From: Acetomicrobium flavidum
GTDB lineage: Bacteria; Synergistota; Synergistia; Synergistales; Acetomicrobiaceae
NCBI RefSeq assembly: GCF_900129645.1
Contig: NZ_FSQZ01000001.1
Coordinates: forward strand, 186,001-250,000
Direction of reading: 5' to 3'
DNA length: 64,000 nt
A model generated the notes under the pieces. That model saw only the letters and a program-made list of their open reading frames with translations. It did not search any database and was not told where the DNA came from. Positions within the stretch are counted from its first letter, which is position 1. The number at the start of each line of letters is the position of its first letter. The translations under genes and the position numbers were made by a program. This document shows positions 23,912 through 33,338 of this stretch, piece after piece.

Positions 23912-25186
23912 GTGCTCGGGTTCCTATCGCTCATAGCGGTGGGAACCTTTTTGATATGGCTTTTAAATCTGGAAGAAAAGCCCATTTCGTTGATCAATGC
24001 ACTTTTCACGGCAACATCAGCAGTCTGTGTCACCGGACTTTCGGTCGTTGATACGGGAGGCGATTTGACATTTGCCTCTCAGGTTGTCTTAATGTCATTG
24101 ATTCAGCTGGGTGGCCTCGGCATCATGACGGCCATGACGATTGTGCCACTCTTGGTTGGGCAACGCATCGGCCTTCGTCAGCGGTTTTATTTTGCCAAGG
24201 AAAAGGGGTTGGACTATCCGTCGGGCGCAGTTAAGCTTTTAATTCATATCATTAAGGTAACAATGTTATTTGAGGCAATAGGCTTTGGGCCGCTTTTTCT
24301 GTCATTCGCCCGCGAGATGCCCGTCGGCAGGGCCTTTTTTGCGGCAATTTTCCATAGCATAAGTGCATTTTGCAATGCAGGCTTCTCTCTTTTTTCCAAT
24401 AACCTTGAAGGCTACAGCAATACATTTATCGTGCCTGGAACCATAATGTTTCTGATAGTTTTCGGCGGATTAGGGTATCCATTTTACATGGAGCTTACAT
24501 CGCGCGTGAAGACGGAAAGAAAGCTCACCCCCTACATTAAGTTGGTCATATTGGCGACGGTGTCTTTGATACTTTTTGGCACGCTCTCGCTTCTTTTGGT
24601 CGAATGGAACAGGTCTTTAGCGGGGTTTTCTCCTTTGCTTAAGATTTGGAATGCCCTTTTCATGTCGATAACACCAAGAACAGCCGGCTTTGACACGATA
24701 GCTCCTGCAAGCCTTTCTAAGGCAGGTTACGTCATAACCATACTGCTCATGATCATAGGGGCATCGCCATCTTCGACCGGAGGTGGTATAAAGACGACCA
24801 CGGCGGGAGTCCTTTGGTGTACAGTAAAATCCAACCTGAGGGGCAAACCTCCCTCCGTCTTTGCGCAATCCATCTCGATCGATCTGATCGTCAGCGCTAC
24901 GACATTGGTGATGCTATACCTTGCGACGATCTTCGTAAGCGTAATTTTCCTTTCCATAATAGAGCCCTTTTCCTTCGAGCAGCTCCTTTTCGAAGTCGTG
25001 TCGTCGCTTGGTACAGTGGGTTTGTCGCTTGGCATTACGCCGCAGCTTTCTGAGACGGGCAAGCTGGTCTTGGTAATTTTGATGTTCTGGGGACGGGTAG
25101 GCCTTGTGACGTTCATGTACAGCGTGTTCAGGAAGAGGGAGAAGGAAAATATCGTTCTCCCGCGCGCTTATATCCCCATCGGATAA
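23912..25186 (+). CDS. trkH: TrkH/KtrB-family potassium uptake channel
   Basis: Membrane K+-translocating subunit with four MPM repeats. Filter-type strands are visible: ATSAVCVTGLSVVD, HSISAFCNAGFSLF, SITPRTAGFDT and SSLGTVGLSLG. From GTG at 23912 it has 424 residues, but no ribosome site precedes it. The frame stays open back to 23852 and would add a plausible N-terminus (VKTYSSLNVEKTIV). The only candidate start there is ATA at 23867, 10 bases after AGGAGG and overlapping the rplT stop as ATAG. Short size and the partner gene 17 bases downstream fit KtrB more than E. coli TrkH. Confidence 0.9.
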   Translation: MLGFLSLIAVGTFLIWLLNLEEKPISLINALFTATSAVCVTGLSVVDTGGDLTFASQVVLMSLIQLGGLGIMTAMTIVPLLVGQRIGLRQRFYFAKEKGLDYPSGAVKLLIHIIKVTMLFEAIGFGPLFLSFAREMPVGRAFFAAIFHSISAFCNAGFSLFSNNLEGYSNTFIVPGTIMFLIVFGGLGYPFYMELTSRVKTERKLTPYIKLVILATVSLILFGTLSLLLVEWNRSLAGFSPLLKIWNALFMSITPRTAGFDTIAPASLSKAGYVITILLMIIGASPSSTGGGIKTTTAGVLWCTVKSNLRGKPPSVFAQSISIDLIVSATTLVMLYLATIFVSVIFLSIIEPFSFEQLLFEVVSSLGTVGLSLGITPQLSETGKLVLVILMFWGRVGLVTFMYSVFRKREKENIVLPRAYIPIG

Positions 25187-25203
25187 AGAGGTGTTAAGAT
25201 ATA

Positions 25204-25860
25204 ATGAACGACAAAAATACAGTTATCGTCATTGGACTGGGCAGGTTTGGACAATCGGTCTGCAGGCGGCTTGCAGCGCTGAAACAAGAGGTGATAGGCG
25301 TAGATAACGACATGCATCGAGTCGAAGAGGTGGCTGACATTATAGATTTAGCGGCCCAGATCGATGCAACCGATGAGGAAGCGTTGATCAAGATCGGTGC
25401 AAAGGAAGCAAACGTCGCTATCGTGGCTATCGGAGAGAACATAGAGGCGAGCATATTGGCTACTTCTATATTGCGCGGTCTTGATGTAAAACACATAATA
25501 GCGAGGGCACAGAATTCGCTACATGCCAGGGTCCTGGCCCAGGTTGGAGCCCATAGGGTGATATTTCCCGAGCGGGATATGGGCATGAGGCTTGCAGACA
25601 CCATAGTTTTTCCATGGCTTAGCGAGTTTGCCACCTTGCCTGGCAGTTCTTACCTGATAGGGTCCATCGACGTTACGGACGAGATGATAGGCAAGACGTT
25701 GGCTGAGCTTAACTTTAGGAACAAATATAACCTAACCATTCTCATGCTAGAAAGAAAGGGAACAAAATTCATTCCGGGCCCCGATACGGTACTGCAACAA
25801 GGCGATATACTTACAGTCATAGGGGAGCGAGAGGATATAGATAAATTACAAAATCTCTAA
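25204..25860 (+). CDS. ktrA: TrkA/KtrA-type potassium channel regulatory subunit
   Basis: Cytoplasmic RCK protein of 218 residues that gates the adjacent TrkH/KtrB channel. It has an N-terminal Rossmann domain (RCK_N, TrkA-N) with GLGRFG at 11-16 for NAD or ATP/ADP, an acidic residue ending strand 2 (VIGVDND), and a C-terminal TrkA-C domain (about 140-218). The single RCK pair means KtrA-type rather than E. coli TrkA, which has two. It lies 17 bases after trkH, so the two form a potassium uptake operon. An AAGAGGTG site precedes the ATG. Confidence 0.92.
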   Translation: MNDKNTVIVIGLGRFGQSVCRRLAALKQEVIGVDNDMHRVEEVADIIDLAAQIDATDEEALIKIGAKEANVAIVAIGENIEASILATSILRGLDVKHIIARAQNSLHARVLAQVGAHRVIFPERDMGMRLADTIVFPWLSEFATLPGSSYLIGSIDVTDEMIGKTLAELNFRNKYNLTILMLERKGTKFIPGPDTVLQQGDILTVIGEREDIDKLQNL

Positions 25861-25882
25861 ACAACGGCAAGGGGGATGAAAA

Positions 25883-26923
25883 GTGAAACTGGAATCTGAC
25901 GCCATACTAGAAATAAAGGAAGTCTTCATGAAGGAGCTTGAAAAGACAGAAAACATTGAAGCCTTAAATGAGCTGCGCGTTCGATACCTTGGCCGAAGGG
26001 GAACAGTGACGCAGATGCTCAAAAGCCTGGGCACCTTGCCGGAAGATGAACGCCCTAAAATGGGCAAGGCTATAAACGACTTAAAAAACGACATAGAAGA
26101 CATGATCAAGAAACGTCAGCAGGAATTAATCGACCTCGAAGAGAGCAGCTTGGAGCGCCTGGACGCCATTGACGTAACTCAACCGCCAAAGGGCAGGCCC
26201 TGGGGCGGATTTCATCCGGTAGTCGAGGTTATGCACGAGCTTATAGATATATTTCTCGGCCTTGGTTTCTCTGTGGCCCTTGGCCCAGAGGTGGAGGACG
26301 ACTTTCATAACTTCGAGGCACTAAACATCCCTCCCCACCATCCGGCCAGGGATATGCAAGACACCTTTTACCTCGAGGGAAGCGAGCTGCTGCTCAGGAC
26401 TCATACATCGCCCGTACAGGTCCGATCCATGCTTAAATACGGGGCGCCTTTGCGGATAGTCTGCCCCGGCAAGGTCTACAGGCGTGACAGCGATCCCACC
26501 CATTCTCCAATGTTTCATCAATTAGAGGGCCTTTTGGTGGACACCGACGTATCCGTATCGGACCTAAAGGGTTGCATGATACACTTCATCGACAAGGTGT
26601 TTGGCAGGCCACTTAAGTCGAGGTTCAGGGCAAGCTACTTTCCCTTTACTGAACCATCGCTTGAGATGGACATAGAATGCATCGCATGTTCCGGCAAAGA
26701 CCCAAGTTGCAGGATATGCAAGGGCACCGGATGGCTTGAGGTGTGCGGAATGGGCATGGTCCATCCTAACGTCTTGCGTGCAGGCGGCATAGATCCCGAG
26801 ATTTATAACGGATTTGCCTGGGGCTTGGGAATAGACAGGGTTGCCATGCTCAAATACGGGTTAAACGATCTACGAATGTTGTTTTCAGGAGATATTGCCT
26901 TTCTCACTGGAGGTGTCGTCTAA
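25883..26923 (+). CDS. pheS: Phenylalanyl-tRNA synthetase alpha subunit
   Basis: Catalytic alpha chain of the alpha2-beta2 PheRS. 346 residues from GTG at 25883 with AAGGGGG upstream. An N-terminal coiled coil (1-100) precedes the class II core with HPARDMQDTFYLE, LLRTHTSPVQVR, GKVYRRDSDPTHSPMFHQLE and GLGIDRVAMLKYG. An insertion with two CxxC pairs (CIACSGKD and CRICKGTG) is a common small zinc-like knuckle in bacterial PheS. The stop overlaps the pheT start by one base (TAATG), which couples translation. Confidence 0.97.
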   Translation: MKLESDAILEIKEVFMKELEKTENIEALNELRVRYLGRRGTVTQMLKSLGTLPEDERPKMGKAINDLKNDIEDMIKKRQQELIDLEESSLERLDAIDVTQPPKGRPWGGFHPVVEVMHELIDIFLGLGFSVALGPEVEDDFHNFEALNIPPHHPARDMQDTFYLEGSELLLRTHTSPVQVRSMLKYGAPLRIVCPGKVYRRDSDPTHSPMFHQLEGLLVDTDVSVSDLKGCMIHFIDKVFGRPLKSRFRASYFPFTEPSLEMDIECIACSGKDPSCRICKGTGWLEVCGMGMVHPNVLRAGGIDPEIYNGFAWGLGIDRVAMLKYGLNDLRMLFSGDIAFLTGGVV

Positions 26924-29316
26924 TGCTCGTTTCATGGAATTGGCTAAACGAACTCGTATCCCTTCCGACAAGCGCTTTGGAATTTGCAGATAAGTTGACC
27001 ATGGCAGGAGCCGAAGTCGAGGAGATAAACCAAGTTGCCTGCAAGCTCAACGGTGTCGTCATAGCCAAGGTAACGGATATATCGGTTCACCCGACAAAGA
27101 AAAACCTAAAGGTCGTGACCTTATCGTGGAACGAAGGGACGGCGACGTGCGTCACGGGAGCTCAAAATGTCAAGGAGGGCGACTTCGTTCCCTACGCGCC
27201 TCCCGGGGCTGTCATAGCCGACGGCACGACACTTGGCATCGAGGAGTTCGAGGGGATCAAAAGCTACGGCATGATGTTGTCTGCCGACGAGATGGGCTTG
27301 CCGTTGCTTTCTCAGGAGGAAGGCATACTCATCCTGCCCCCAGATGCACCCCTGGGCGAAGATGCAGCCTTGTGGCTTGGCATAAAAGACACCGTATTTG
27401 ACGTATCCATAACGCCCAATAGAGGCGATTTACTAAGCATGGTGGGAATGGCCCGCGAAGCTTGCGCCTTGTTTCCGGATTCCTTGTTAAAGGATATCAA
27501 ATGTCCACCCATCCACACGCACCCTGATTGGCCCGTTAACTTCCGGGGCGTCACCTTAAAAGATCCCGGATGTCCGCTTTATGGGTTGGGCTTTGCCGAA
27601 GAATTAAACGTAATCCCTTCTCCGATTCAATATCGCGTGAAGTTGGCCTTAAGCGGCGTTCGTCCGATCAGCAACGTGGTAGACGTGACAAACTACGTGA
27701 TGCTGCTTTTCGGACAACCGTTGCACGCCTTCGACTTCGATAAATTGCCCGCTCCTGAGATAACGGTCAGGTCATCCAGGGCAGGCGAAAGGATAGTGAC
27801 ACTAGACGGCAAGGAGCACGAGCTTTCCGAAGGCGACTTATTAATCACCAGCGGAGGGATGCCCATCGGGCTTGCAGGGGTTATGGGGGGTGCCAACAGC
27901 GAGATAGACGCCACAACTAGAAGGATATTGATAGAGTCGGCACATTTCCTGCCGCCTAGAATAAGCACTACGGCCAGGCGCTTGGGGATAAACAGCGAAG
28001 CAGCTTACAGATACGCAAGGGGGGTAGACAAGGCCAAAGTTCCTCTGGCGTTGGCATACGCATTAGACCTCATGAATCAATGGAAATGTGGCAATGTTTT
28101 CTTTTCCGTGATAATGGAAGGAGATCCCAACCCCAAGGAAAGGCTGGTGCCGCTTACATCCAAGAAACTTAAGACCTACATAGGGGTAGATGATTTGACA
28201 GAAGCATCGAAGGTCCTTTCGCCCTTGGGATTTGAAGCAAGTACATCGTCGCTTGAGCGCATTATCTTTAAGGTCCCAAGCTTCAGAATGGACGTCGAGA
28301 TAGAGGAAGATCTGATAGAAGAGGTGGCCAGATTGAAAGGCTACGACGAACTTCCTGCCAGGCTGCCCGGCAAAATCCACGACTCGGCGACGATAGGAGC
28401 AGAACCCCGCGCTGAAAGAAAGATCAGGGAGACGCTGATGGCTCGAGGTTACATAGAGCTTTTAAATTACAGTTTCATATCGCCAAAATTTGCAAAGGAC
28501 CTACAGCTTCCCCTCTCCGATAACAGGGCAATGCCATTCTCGCTTGCAAATCCGATAAGCGTCGAGCAGTCGGTCCTTCGAACGTTTTTGCTACCGGGGA
28601 TGATTTACGCCATATGCGATAACCTGAGGAGGGGCTGGCGATTCGCGATAAGGGCGTTTGAGATAGGAAACGTATTCATAAAGGAAGGCGAAAGGCTCAA
28701 AGAGGAAAAACACGTAGCGGGAGCGATATTTCTCGGAAAGGATGACAGATCTCCTTATGGCGATGCCGTTAAGGATGACTTTTTTACAATTAAGGGAGAT
28801 TTGCAGTCGTTAGCCAGGGCCTTTGGGTTATCCTTTGACGTGATCCCGGGTAGCGAACCCTTTGGCCATAGCGGTCAAACCGCCGACGTGTTGTTTGATG
28901 GACGAAAGATAGGCTTTATCGCCAAGATAAAGCCATCAGTCGAACGACAGCTCGAGCTGCCGTCACCTCTTTATGTCTTTGAAGTGGCCTTTGACCCATT
29001 CCTTGCACCTCGAGCTCCGAGATTTGGCGAAACCTATCGATACCCGGCTGTTTACAGGGATATTTCCCTAGTTGCACCCGAGAACATGACGGTCAAGGAA
29101 GTCAGCTCCATAATACGGGAGCTTGCATCCGAATTGGTGACCTCCATAAGGCTATTTGACGTTTACAAGGGCAAAAACATCCCCGAGGGACATAAAAGCC
29201 TCTCCTTTACCCTTGAATATAGACACCCAGACAGGACCTTAAGCGACGAAGAAGTGGACCGCATTCACAACGAGCTCAGATCGCAAATAGAGTCCAAGGG
29301 GTTAAAACTAAGGTAA
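26923..29316 (+). CDS. pheT: Phenylalanyl-tRNA synthetase beta subunit
   Basis: A 797-residue beta chain that binds tRNA-Phe and edits mischarged tyrosine. Domains in order: EMAP-like tRNA-binding OB fold (about 40-150, ATCVTGAQNVKEGD), B3/B4 editing domain (about 210-385, ISNVVDVTNYVML), B5 (about 400-475), and the catalytic-like core. The C-terminal FDX-ACB anticodon domain has FRYPAV-like YRYPAVYRDISLV and LSFTLEYRHPDRTL. Length matches bacterial PheT. It overlaps pheS by one base and is followed 15 bases later by the coiled-coil gene. Confidence 0.97.
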   Translation: MLVSWNWLNELVSLPTSALEFADKLTMAGAEVEEINQVACKLNGVVIAKVTDISVHPTKKNLKVVTLSWNEGTATCVTGAQNVKEGDFVPYAPPGAVIADGTTLGIEEFEGIKSYGMMLSADEMGLPLLSQEEGILILPPDAPLGEDAALWLGIKDTVFDVSITPNRGDLLSMVGMAREACALFPDSLLKDIKCPPIHTHPDWPVNFRGVTLKDPGCPLYGLGFAEELNVIPSPIQYRVKLALSGVRPISNVVDVTNYVMLLFGQPLHAFDFDKLPAPEITVRSSRAGERIVTLDGKEHELSEGDLLITSGGMPIGLAGVMGGANSEIDATTRRILIESAHFLPPRISTTARRLGINSEAAYRYARGVDKAKVPLALAYALDLMNQWKCGNVFFSVIMEGDPNPKERLVPLTSKKLKTYIGVDDLTEASKVLSPLGFEASTSSLERIIFKVPSFRMDVEIEEDLIEEVARLKGYDELPARLPGKIHDSATIGAEPRAERKIRETLMARGYIELLNYSFISPKFAKDLQLPLSDNRAMPFSLANPISVEQSVLRTFLLPGMIYAICDNLRRGWRFAIRAFEIGNVFIKEGERLKEEKHVAGAIFLGKDDRSPYGDAVKDDFFTIKGDLQSLARAFGLSFDVIPGSEPFGHSGQTADVLFDGRKIGFIAKIKPSVERQLELPSPLYVFEVAFDPFLAPRAPRFGETYRYPAVYRDISLVAPENMTVKEVSSIIRELASELVTSIRLFDVYKGKNIPEGHKSLSFTLEYRHPDRTLSDEEVDRIHNELRSQIESKGLKLR

Positions 29317-29331
29317 GGAAGGTGAAGGGAC

Positions 29332-29649
29332 ATGCAGCCGTTGGAAAAGATTGAGCAGCTGATAGACAGTTTGTGCGAGAAATTTGCAGCTATCAGGGAG
29401 GAAAATGAAAGGCTTTACAAGCAGATTGAGACCTTTAAAGGACAATTGCAGGAAAAGGACTTGGAGATCATCAGGTTAAAGAAGGATCAACAGCGCCAAA
29501 TGGAGACATTGGAGCGCGAGCTGATGAGATTGAAGAAGGAGAGGTCCGAATATGAGGACAAGTTGTCGAAGCTGCATCAGAAGTTATCGGCATCTCTAGG
29601 AGTTTCAACGGAAGAAAGCAAGCGCAATAATGAAGAAAAGCAGGGTTGA
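29332..29649 (+). CDS. Short coiled-coil protein, ZapB-like
   Basis: 105 residues, nearly all a charged coiled coil (about 10-88) rich in E, K, L and Q with heptad leucines, then a polar tail. No family motif beyond the coiled coil. It overlaps the start of zapA by 4 bases and lies between pheT and zapA. ZapB is a coiled-coil partner in E. coli division, so a ZapB-like role is a reasonable guess from position, but coiled coils look alike and the assignment is inference. Confidence 0.6.
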   Translation: MQPLEKIEQLIDSLCEKFAAIREENERLYKQIETFKGQLQEKDLEIIRLKKDQQRQMETLERELMRLKKERSEYEDKLSKLHQKLSASLGVSTEESKRNNEEKQG

Positions 29650-29903
29650 TATCTGTGAGCGAAGATAGATATCAAAAGACCATCGAAGTGACGTTAGGGG
29701 GCAAGCGATACCCTGTAAAGACGAGCCTCGACGAAAAGACCATGGATAGCGTCCTTGAGGTGTTAAAGGATGCATTTTCACGAACGCCCCACCGACTCAG
29801 TCAGGAAGAAAGGCTTCTTCTGACGGCCCTGCATCTGTGCTATGATATAGTTTCTTTGGAGCAACGATTGCAAAAGGCCTTGAAAGATGCGGAGGGCAAG
29901 TGA
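29646..29903 (+). CDS. zapA: ZapA-like cell division protein
   Basis: Promotes FtsZ filament bundling. The 85 residues fit ZapA: an N-terminal beta segment (YQKTIEVTLGGKRYPVKTS) and a C-terminal helix (LTALHLCYDIVSLEQRLQKAL). The start is TTG at 29646, overlapping the upstream stop (TTGA), or GTG at 29655; the GTG may be preferred. Following genes are cvpA and mutS2, matching the zapA-cvpA-mutS2 neighbourhood of B. subtilis. ZapA proteins are weakly conserved, so the call rests on fold pattern and context. Confidence 0.75.
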   Translation: MISVSEDRYQKTIEVTLGGKRYPVKTSLDEKTMDSVLEVLKDAFSRTPHRLSQEERLLLTALHLCYDIVSLEQRLQKALKDAEGK

Positions 29904-29909
29904 TAGGAC

Positions 29910-30458
29910 ATGGCGTTTGACATTCCCAATATGGTCGACCTTGCAGCGCTAATATTTGCTGTCTTTCTCATGGCCAAGGGGCTTGTTCGGGGTTTTACCG
30001 GTGAGCTCTTTGGCTTTCTGGGAAGCGTCGGCGGATTTATCTTGCTTTGGAAATACGCGCCGGCGCTGGCAGGCATGCTCAAATATAAGCTAGGGTTTAG
30101 CGATATAGTCGCCTACATCATAGCCATTGCAGCTATATTTATCACAGCTAACATTGCAGCATCACTTTTGGGTAAGCTCGCTAAAAAGATCATCTACTTT
30201 GGCCATCTATCGATGCTCGACAAACTAATGGGAGGCCTTTGCGGTTTGATAAAGGTCTTAATAGTTCTTATTGTGGTCTATTTGGCACTGGAATTCATAG
30301 CCAAGCATACAGGTGCCACGTCGATGTCCTGGATGGACAAAAGCAAGGCCATGACGATTTCGGGCAACTTGTGGAACTACGTCAGCAGCTGGTTGCTTGA
30401 AAAAGGCATAATAGACCATATCGCGCTCCCCAATATAACGATAAAGGTACATGTGTAA
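29910..30458 (+). CDS. cvpA: CvpA-family membrane protein
   Basis: 182 residues with four predicted membrane segments (about 8-24, 30-48, 62-84 and 100-125). The CvpA-like features are KGLVRGFTGELFGFLGSVGG and LDKLMGGLCGLIKVLIVL. CvpA is required for colicin V production in E. coli and for envelope stress tolerance, but the mechanism is unknown. It sits between zapA and mutS2; the stop overlaps the mutS2 start by one base (TAATG), suggesting coupled translation. Confidence 0.9.
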   Translation: MAFDIPNMVDLAALIFAVFLMAKGLVRGFTGELFGFLGSVGGFILLWKYAPALAGMLKYKLGFSDIVAYIIAIAAIFITANIAASLLGKLAKKIIYFGHLSMLDKLMGGLCGLIKVLIVLIVVYLALEFIAKHTGATSMSWMDKSKAMTISGNLWNYVSSWLLEKGIIDHIALPNITIKVHV

Positions 30459-32830
30459 TGATATCAAGCAAGCAGACAAGGCAATTGCTCGAGATCGACA
30501 AAATAATAGCGAAATTCTACAGCAAGAACATTCGTTCCGAGATAGGCAAGACCTACGTTAGGGATATAAAGCCGCTTACCAATATTGAAGCACTAAAAGA
30601 TTGGCAGGCTCTGTACAGGGAATTCGAACGATATATCGATGTTAAAGGAGATTTTCCCTGGGACGATCGACTAATGCCCATCGGCGATCTCCTCGAGGCG
30701 GGGAAATCGCAAGGGGTGCTTTTTGGCGAAGAACTGCTCCCTTTTAAGTGCATGCTTGGCCTTGCGGTAAGGATAAAGGAGCTTTCCGGTGAACTTGCTA
30801 GAGAAGGCTACGGCAAGCTTGGGGAGATGGCACGCCAATTTGCCGATTTCGGCGACGAAGTAAAGGCGATGTCAGTAGTAGACGAGGACGGAAGGTTGTA
30901 TGACAGCGCCTCCGTCAAGCTTGCCGAGATAAGGAATGAATTAGACGTCGCTAAAAGACAGGCAAGAAGCATAGGGCAAAAAATCATATCAGACCAGTCC
31001 TTGTCCTCAAAGCTTCAGGATCAGGTCATAGCCATGCGAAACGGCCGCTATGTTTTATTGGTCAAAAAGGACCTCGCCCCTTCCTTTCCTGGCATTTTCG
31101 TGGATTATTCAAGCTCAGGCAACTCCGTTTACATGGAACCTCATGCCTTGGTAACCATGAACAACAAGATCGCCATGCTTTTGGAAGATGAAAGGCGAGA
31201 AGAACGCAGGATATGCCAAAAGCTGACCGAGATGCTGTTGTCCAGGGAAAGGGCTATCCTTAAGGCTCAAGATTTAATCGGCCAAATCGACTTGATGTGG
31301 GGGATCTACTATTTCCTGCAGGCCAATGACTGGACCTTGCCTGAGATGGAGGAGAAAAGCTCTTTTTACCTAAACAACGCCCACCATCCCCTTTTGGAGC
31401 CAAAGGCCGTGCCCATAGATGTGCACTGCGGTAGAAATTTCAAGGCCCTCGTGATAACTGGACCTAACACGGGGGGGAAGACAGTAGCGTTAAAAACTGT
31501 AGGCCTATGCGTGTATTTAGCCTGGTGCGGCTTACCAATACCTGCCAGGGAAGGTTCTAGGATAGGTCAGTTTTCCTCGCTAGAGGCCGACATAGGCGAT
31601 GAGCAGAGCATAGAACAGAACTTATCCACCTTCAGCGGGCATGTGAAGCGCATCATAGATATGCTGGCGCAAGCTGACGACAGATCGCTATTTTTGATCG
31701 ACGAACTTGGGGCGGGCACCGATCCGGAGGAAGGTGCAGCTTTAGGCATTGCCATATTGGAGACGTTCTTGAAGAAGGGATCGCTCGTCCTTGCGACAAC
31801 GCATCATAACTCCATAAAAAGATATGCCTTACTGACGCAAAACGTGGAAACGGCAAGCGTGGATTTCGATCCCGAGACCTTACAGCCCAAGTATAAGCTC
31901 CTTTTAGGCGTCCCTGGCAAAAGCAACGCCTTACTAATAGCAAAAAGGCTGGGCATGCCCGACGAAGTGCTTGAAATAGCAAAAAGGGAGCTAAAGGGCA
32001 GCGATACCTCAATGGAAGACCTCATAGAAAGGCTAAGAGCCAAGCTGTCCGCCCTCGAAGAAAAGGAAAAGGAGCTGGCAAATGAAACTGCCAAACTGAA
32101 GGCTGCCAAAAGGGAGCTCGAAAAGCAACTTTCCGGCATAGAGGAAAGGCGAGAACGCATCCTGGCCGAGGCCGAAAGGAGAGCCAAAAAGATCGTCAAG
32201 GAGGCTCAAGAGTCCGCTAAATTATTGCTCAAGGAGCTTAGCAAGACCCATAATCTCGCAGATGCGCATAGGACCTTTGCAAAGATGCGTGAGCAGACGG
32301 ATAAAATCTTAGATGATATAGAACGGGAGGAAGCGACCCGGATAGAAAGCAAATCCTCTATAGCGGAGGGAAGAATTCCAAGGGTCGGCGATAAAGTCAA
32401 GATACTCGGCACAAATGCAACTGGCATTGTGGAAAGCGTCGACAATGAAAAGGCTACCATTCAATCGGGGCCGATTAAGGTCGATGTATCCCTCAAAAAG
32501 ATAAGGGTGATAGAGGAGAGCGACAAGAAGGAAGGTCAATCGATAAAGATCAGCATCGAAAGACCCCAAAACGTCCCAAGCTCCATAATGATACGCGGCA
32601 TGAGGGTCAGCGAAGCAATGCCTCTTGTTGAGACCTATCTCGATAAAGCTTTTAGGGCAGGATACAGGGAAGTTACGATAATCCATGGTCGCGGAGAAGG
32701 AATATTGCGCCAGGAGGTTCACGCGCTCTGCAGAAGGCTTCCTTATGTTGAAGACTTTCGCCTTGGCGGCCCGGGAGAGGGAGGTTATGGCGTCACCATC
32801 GTAAGGTTCGTAAACAAAGGCGGTTCTTAA
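30458..32830 (+). CDS. mutS2: MutS2/RqcU endonuclease-ATPase
   Basis: 790 residues. MutS-like lever and ATPase domains with Walker A GPNTGGKT (near 331-338), Walker B LFLIDELGAGTDPEEG and THH switch. A long coiled coil follows (about 515-620), with KOW-like (GDKVKILG) and a C-terminal Smr domain (IHGRGEGILRQEVHALCRR). MutS2 splits collided or stalled ribosomes and feeds 50S stalls to RqcH in B. subtilis, and inhibits recombination in other species. The rqcH gene is in this window. It ends the pheST-coiled-coil-zapA-cvpA-mutS2 run. Confidence 0.96.
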   Translation: MISSKQTRQLLEIDKIIAKFYSKNIRSEIGKTYVRDIKPLTNIEALKDWQALYREFERYIDVKGDFPWDDRLMPIGDLLEAGKSQGVLFGEELLPFKCMLGLAVRIKELSGELAREGYGKLGEMARQFADFGDEVKAMSVVDEDGRLYDSASVKLAEIRNELDVAKRQARSIGQKIISDQSLSSKLQDQVIAMRNGRYVLLVKKDLAPSFPGIFVDYSSSGNSVYMEPHALVTMNNKIAMLLEDERREERRICQKLTEMLLSRERAILKAQDLIGQIDLMWGIYYFLQANDWTLPEMEEKSSFYLNNAHHPLLEPKAVPIDVHCGRNFKALVITGPNTGGKTVALKTVGLCVYLAWCGLPIPAREGSRIGQFSSLEADIGDEQSIEQNLSTFSGHVKRIIDMLAQADDRSLFLIDELGAGTDPEEGAALGIAILETFLKKGSLVLATTHHNSIKRYALLTQNVETASVDFDPETLQPKYKLLLGVPGKSNALLIAKRLGMPDEVLEIAKRELKGSDTSMEDLIERLRAKLSALEEKEKELANETAKLKAAKRELEKQLSGIEERRERILAEAERRAKKIVKEAQESAKLLLKELSKTHNLADAHRTFAKMREQTDKILDDIEREEATRIESKSSIAEGRIPRVGDKVKILGTNATGIVESVDNEKATIQSGPIKVDVSLKKIRVIEESDKKEGQSIKISIERPQNVPSSIMIRGMRVSEAMPLVETYLDKAFRAGYREVTIIHGRGEGILRQEVHALCRRLPYVEDFRLGGPGEGGYGVTIVRFVNKGGS

Positions 32831-32849
32831 ACTTAAGCGCAGCAAGACC

Positions 32850-32878
32850 TTGCGCATTTTACAGCCGTTAGCTATAGT
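32850..32878 (+). promoter_or_regulatory. Promoter for tRNA-Arg(CCG)
   Basis: TTGCGC, a 17-base spacer, then TATAGT, 17 bases before the tRNA. Confidence 0.6.
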
Positions 32879-32895
32879 ATATGAGCAACTGTTAA

Positions 32896-32971
32896 GTGCC
32901 CGTAGCTCAGCGGATAGAGCGTTGGACTCCGGATCCAAAGGTCGGGAGTTCGAGTCTCCCCGGGCACGCCA
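32896..32971 (+). tRNA. tRNA-Arg(CCG)
   Basis: Acceptor GTGCCCG/CGGGCAC, anticodon stem TTGGA/TCCAA with loop CTCCGGA (anticodon CCG), encoded CCA (32969-32971). Confidence 0.95.
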
Positions 32972-33004
32972 TGATTTTGTTTTTGCTTGATGGAAACATA
33001 ACAA

Positions 33005-33050
33005 ATACTCCCTTGTCGTCAACAGAAGACGAAAGGGAGTATGTTTTATA
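33005..33050 (+). terminator. Terminator after tRNA-Arg(CCG)
   Basis: ATACTCCCTT pairs with AAGGGAGTAT, with an inner GTCGTC/GACGA stem, followed by GTTTTAT. Confidence 0.8.
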
Positions 33051-33338
33051 AGTCCCAACCTTTCATTTGCACGAATTTTGAAACAAGTCATTGATGGCCA
33101 AGACGCGTCTGTGCTAATATCTTATGGGCCTTATTTTAGGCATTCGACCATCATGTTCAGTATGACTTTCCTGATAACTTTGCGAATTTTTTTAAAGTAC
33201 ATACGCTGTCCTTGCGCCAAGGACTGAACCATTTGACAGGGCTCAGCAAAATCAGTAGACTGTATTTCGATTGTGGCAATCGTAACAAGTTTTTTAAGTT
33301 CATGTTTTCTGCATAATTTTGGCAAAGGGGTGAATAGG
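33051..33338. other. Intergenic upstream of V-ATPase operon
   Basis: About 290 AT-rich bases that should carry the operon promoter. CATAAT near 33313 is a candidate -10, but no good -35 is seen. No gene is supported. Confidence 0.35.
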
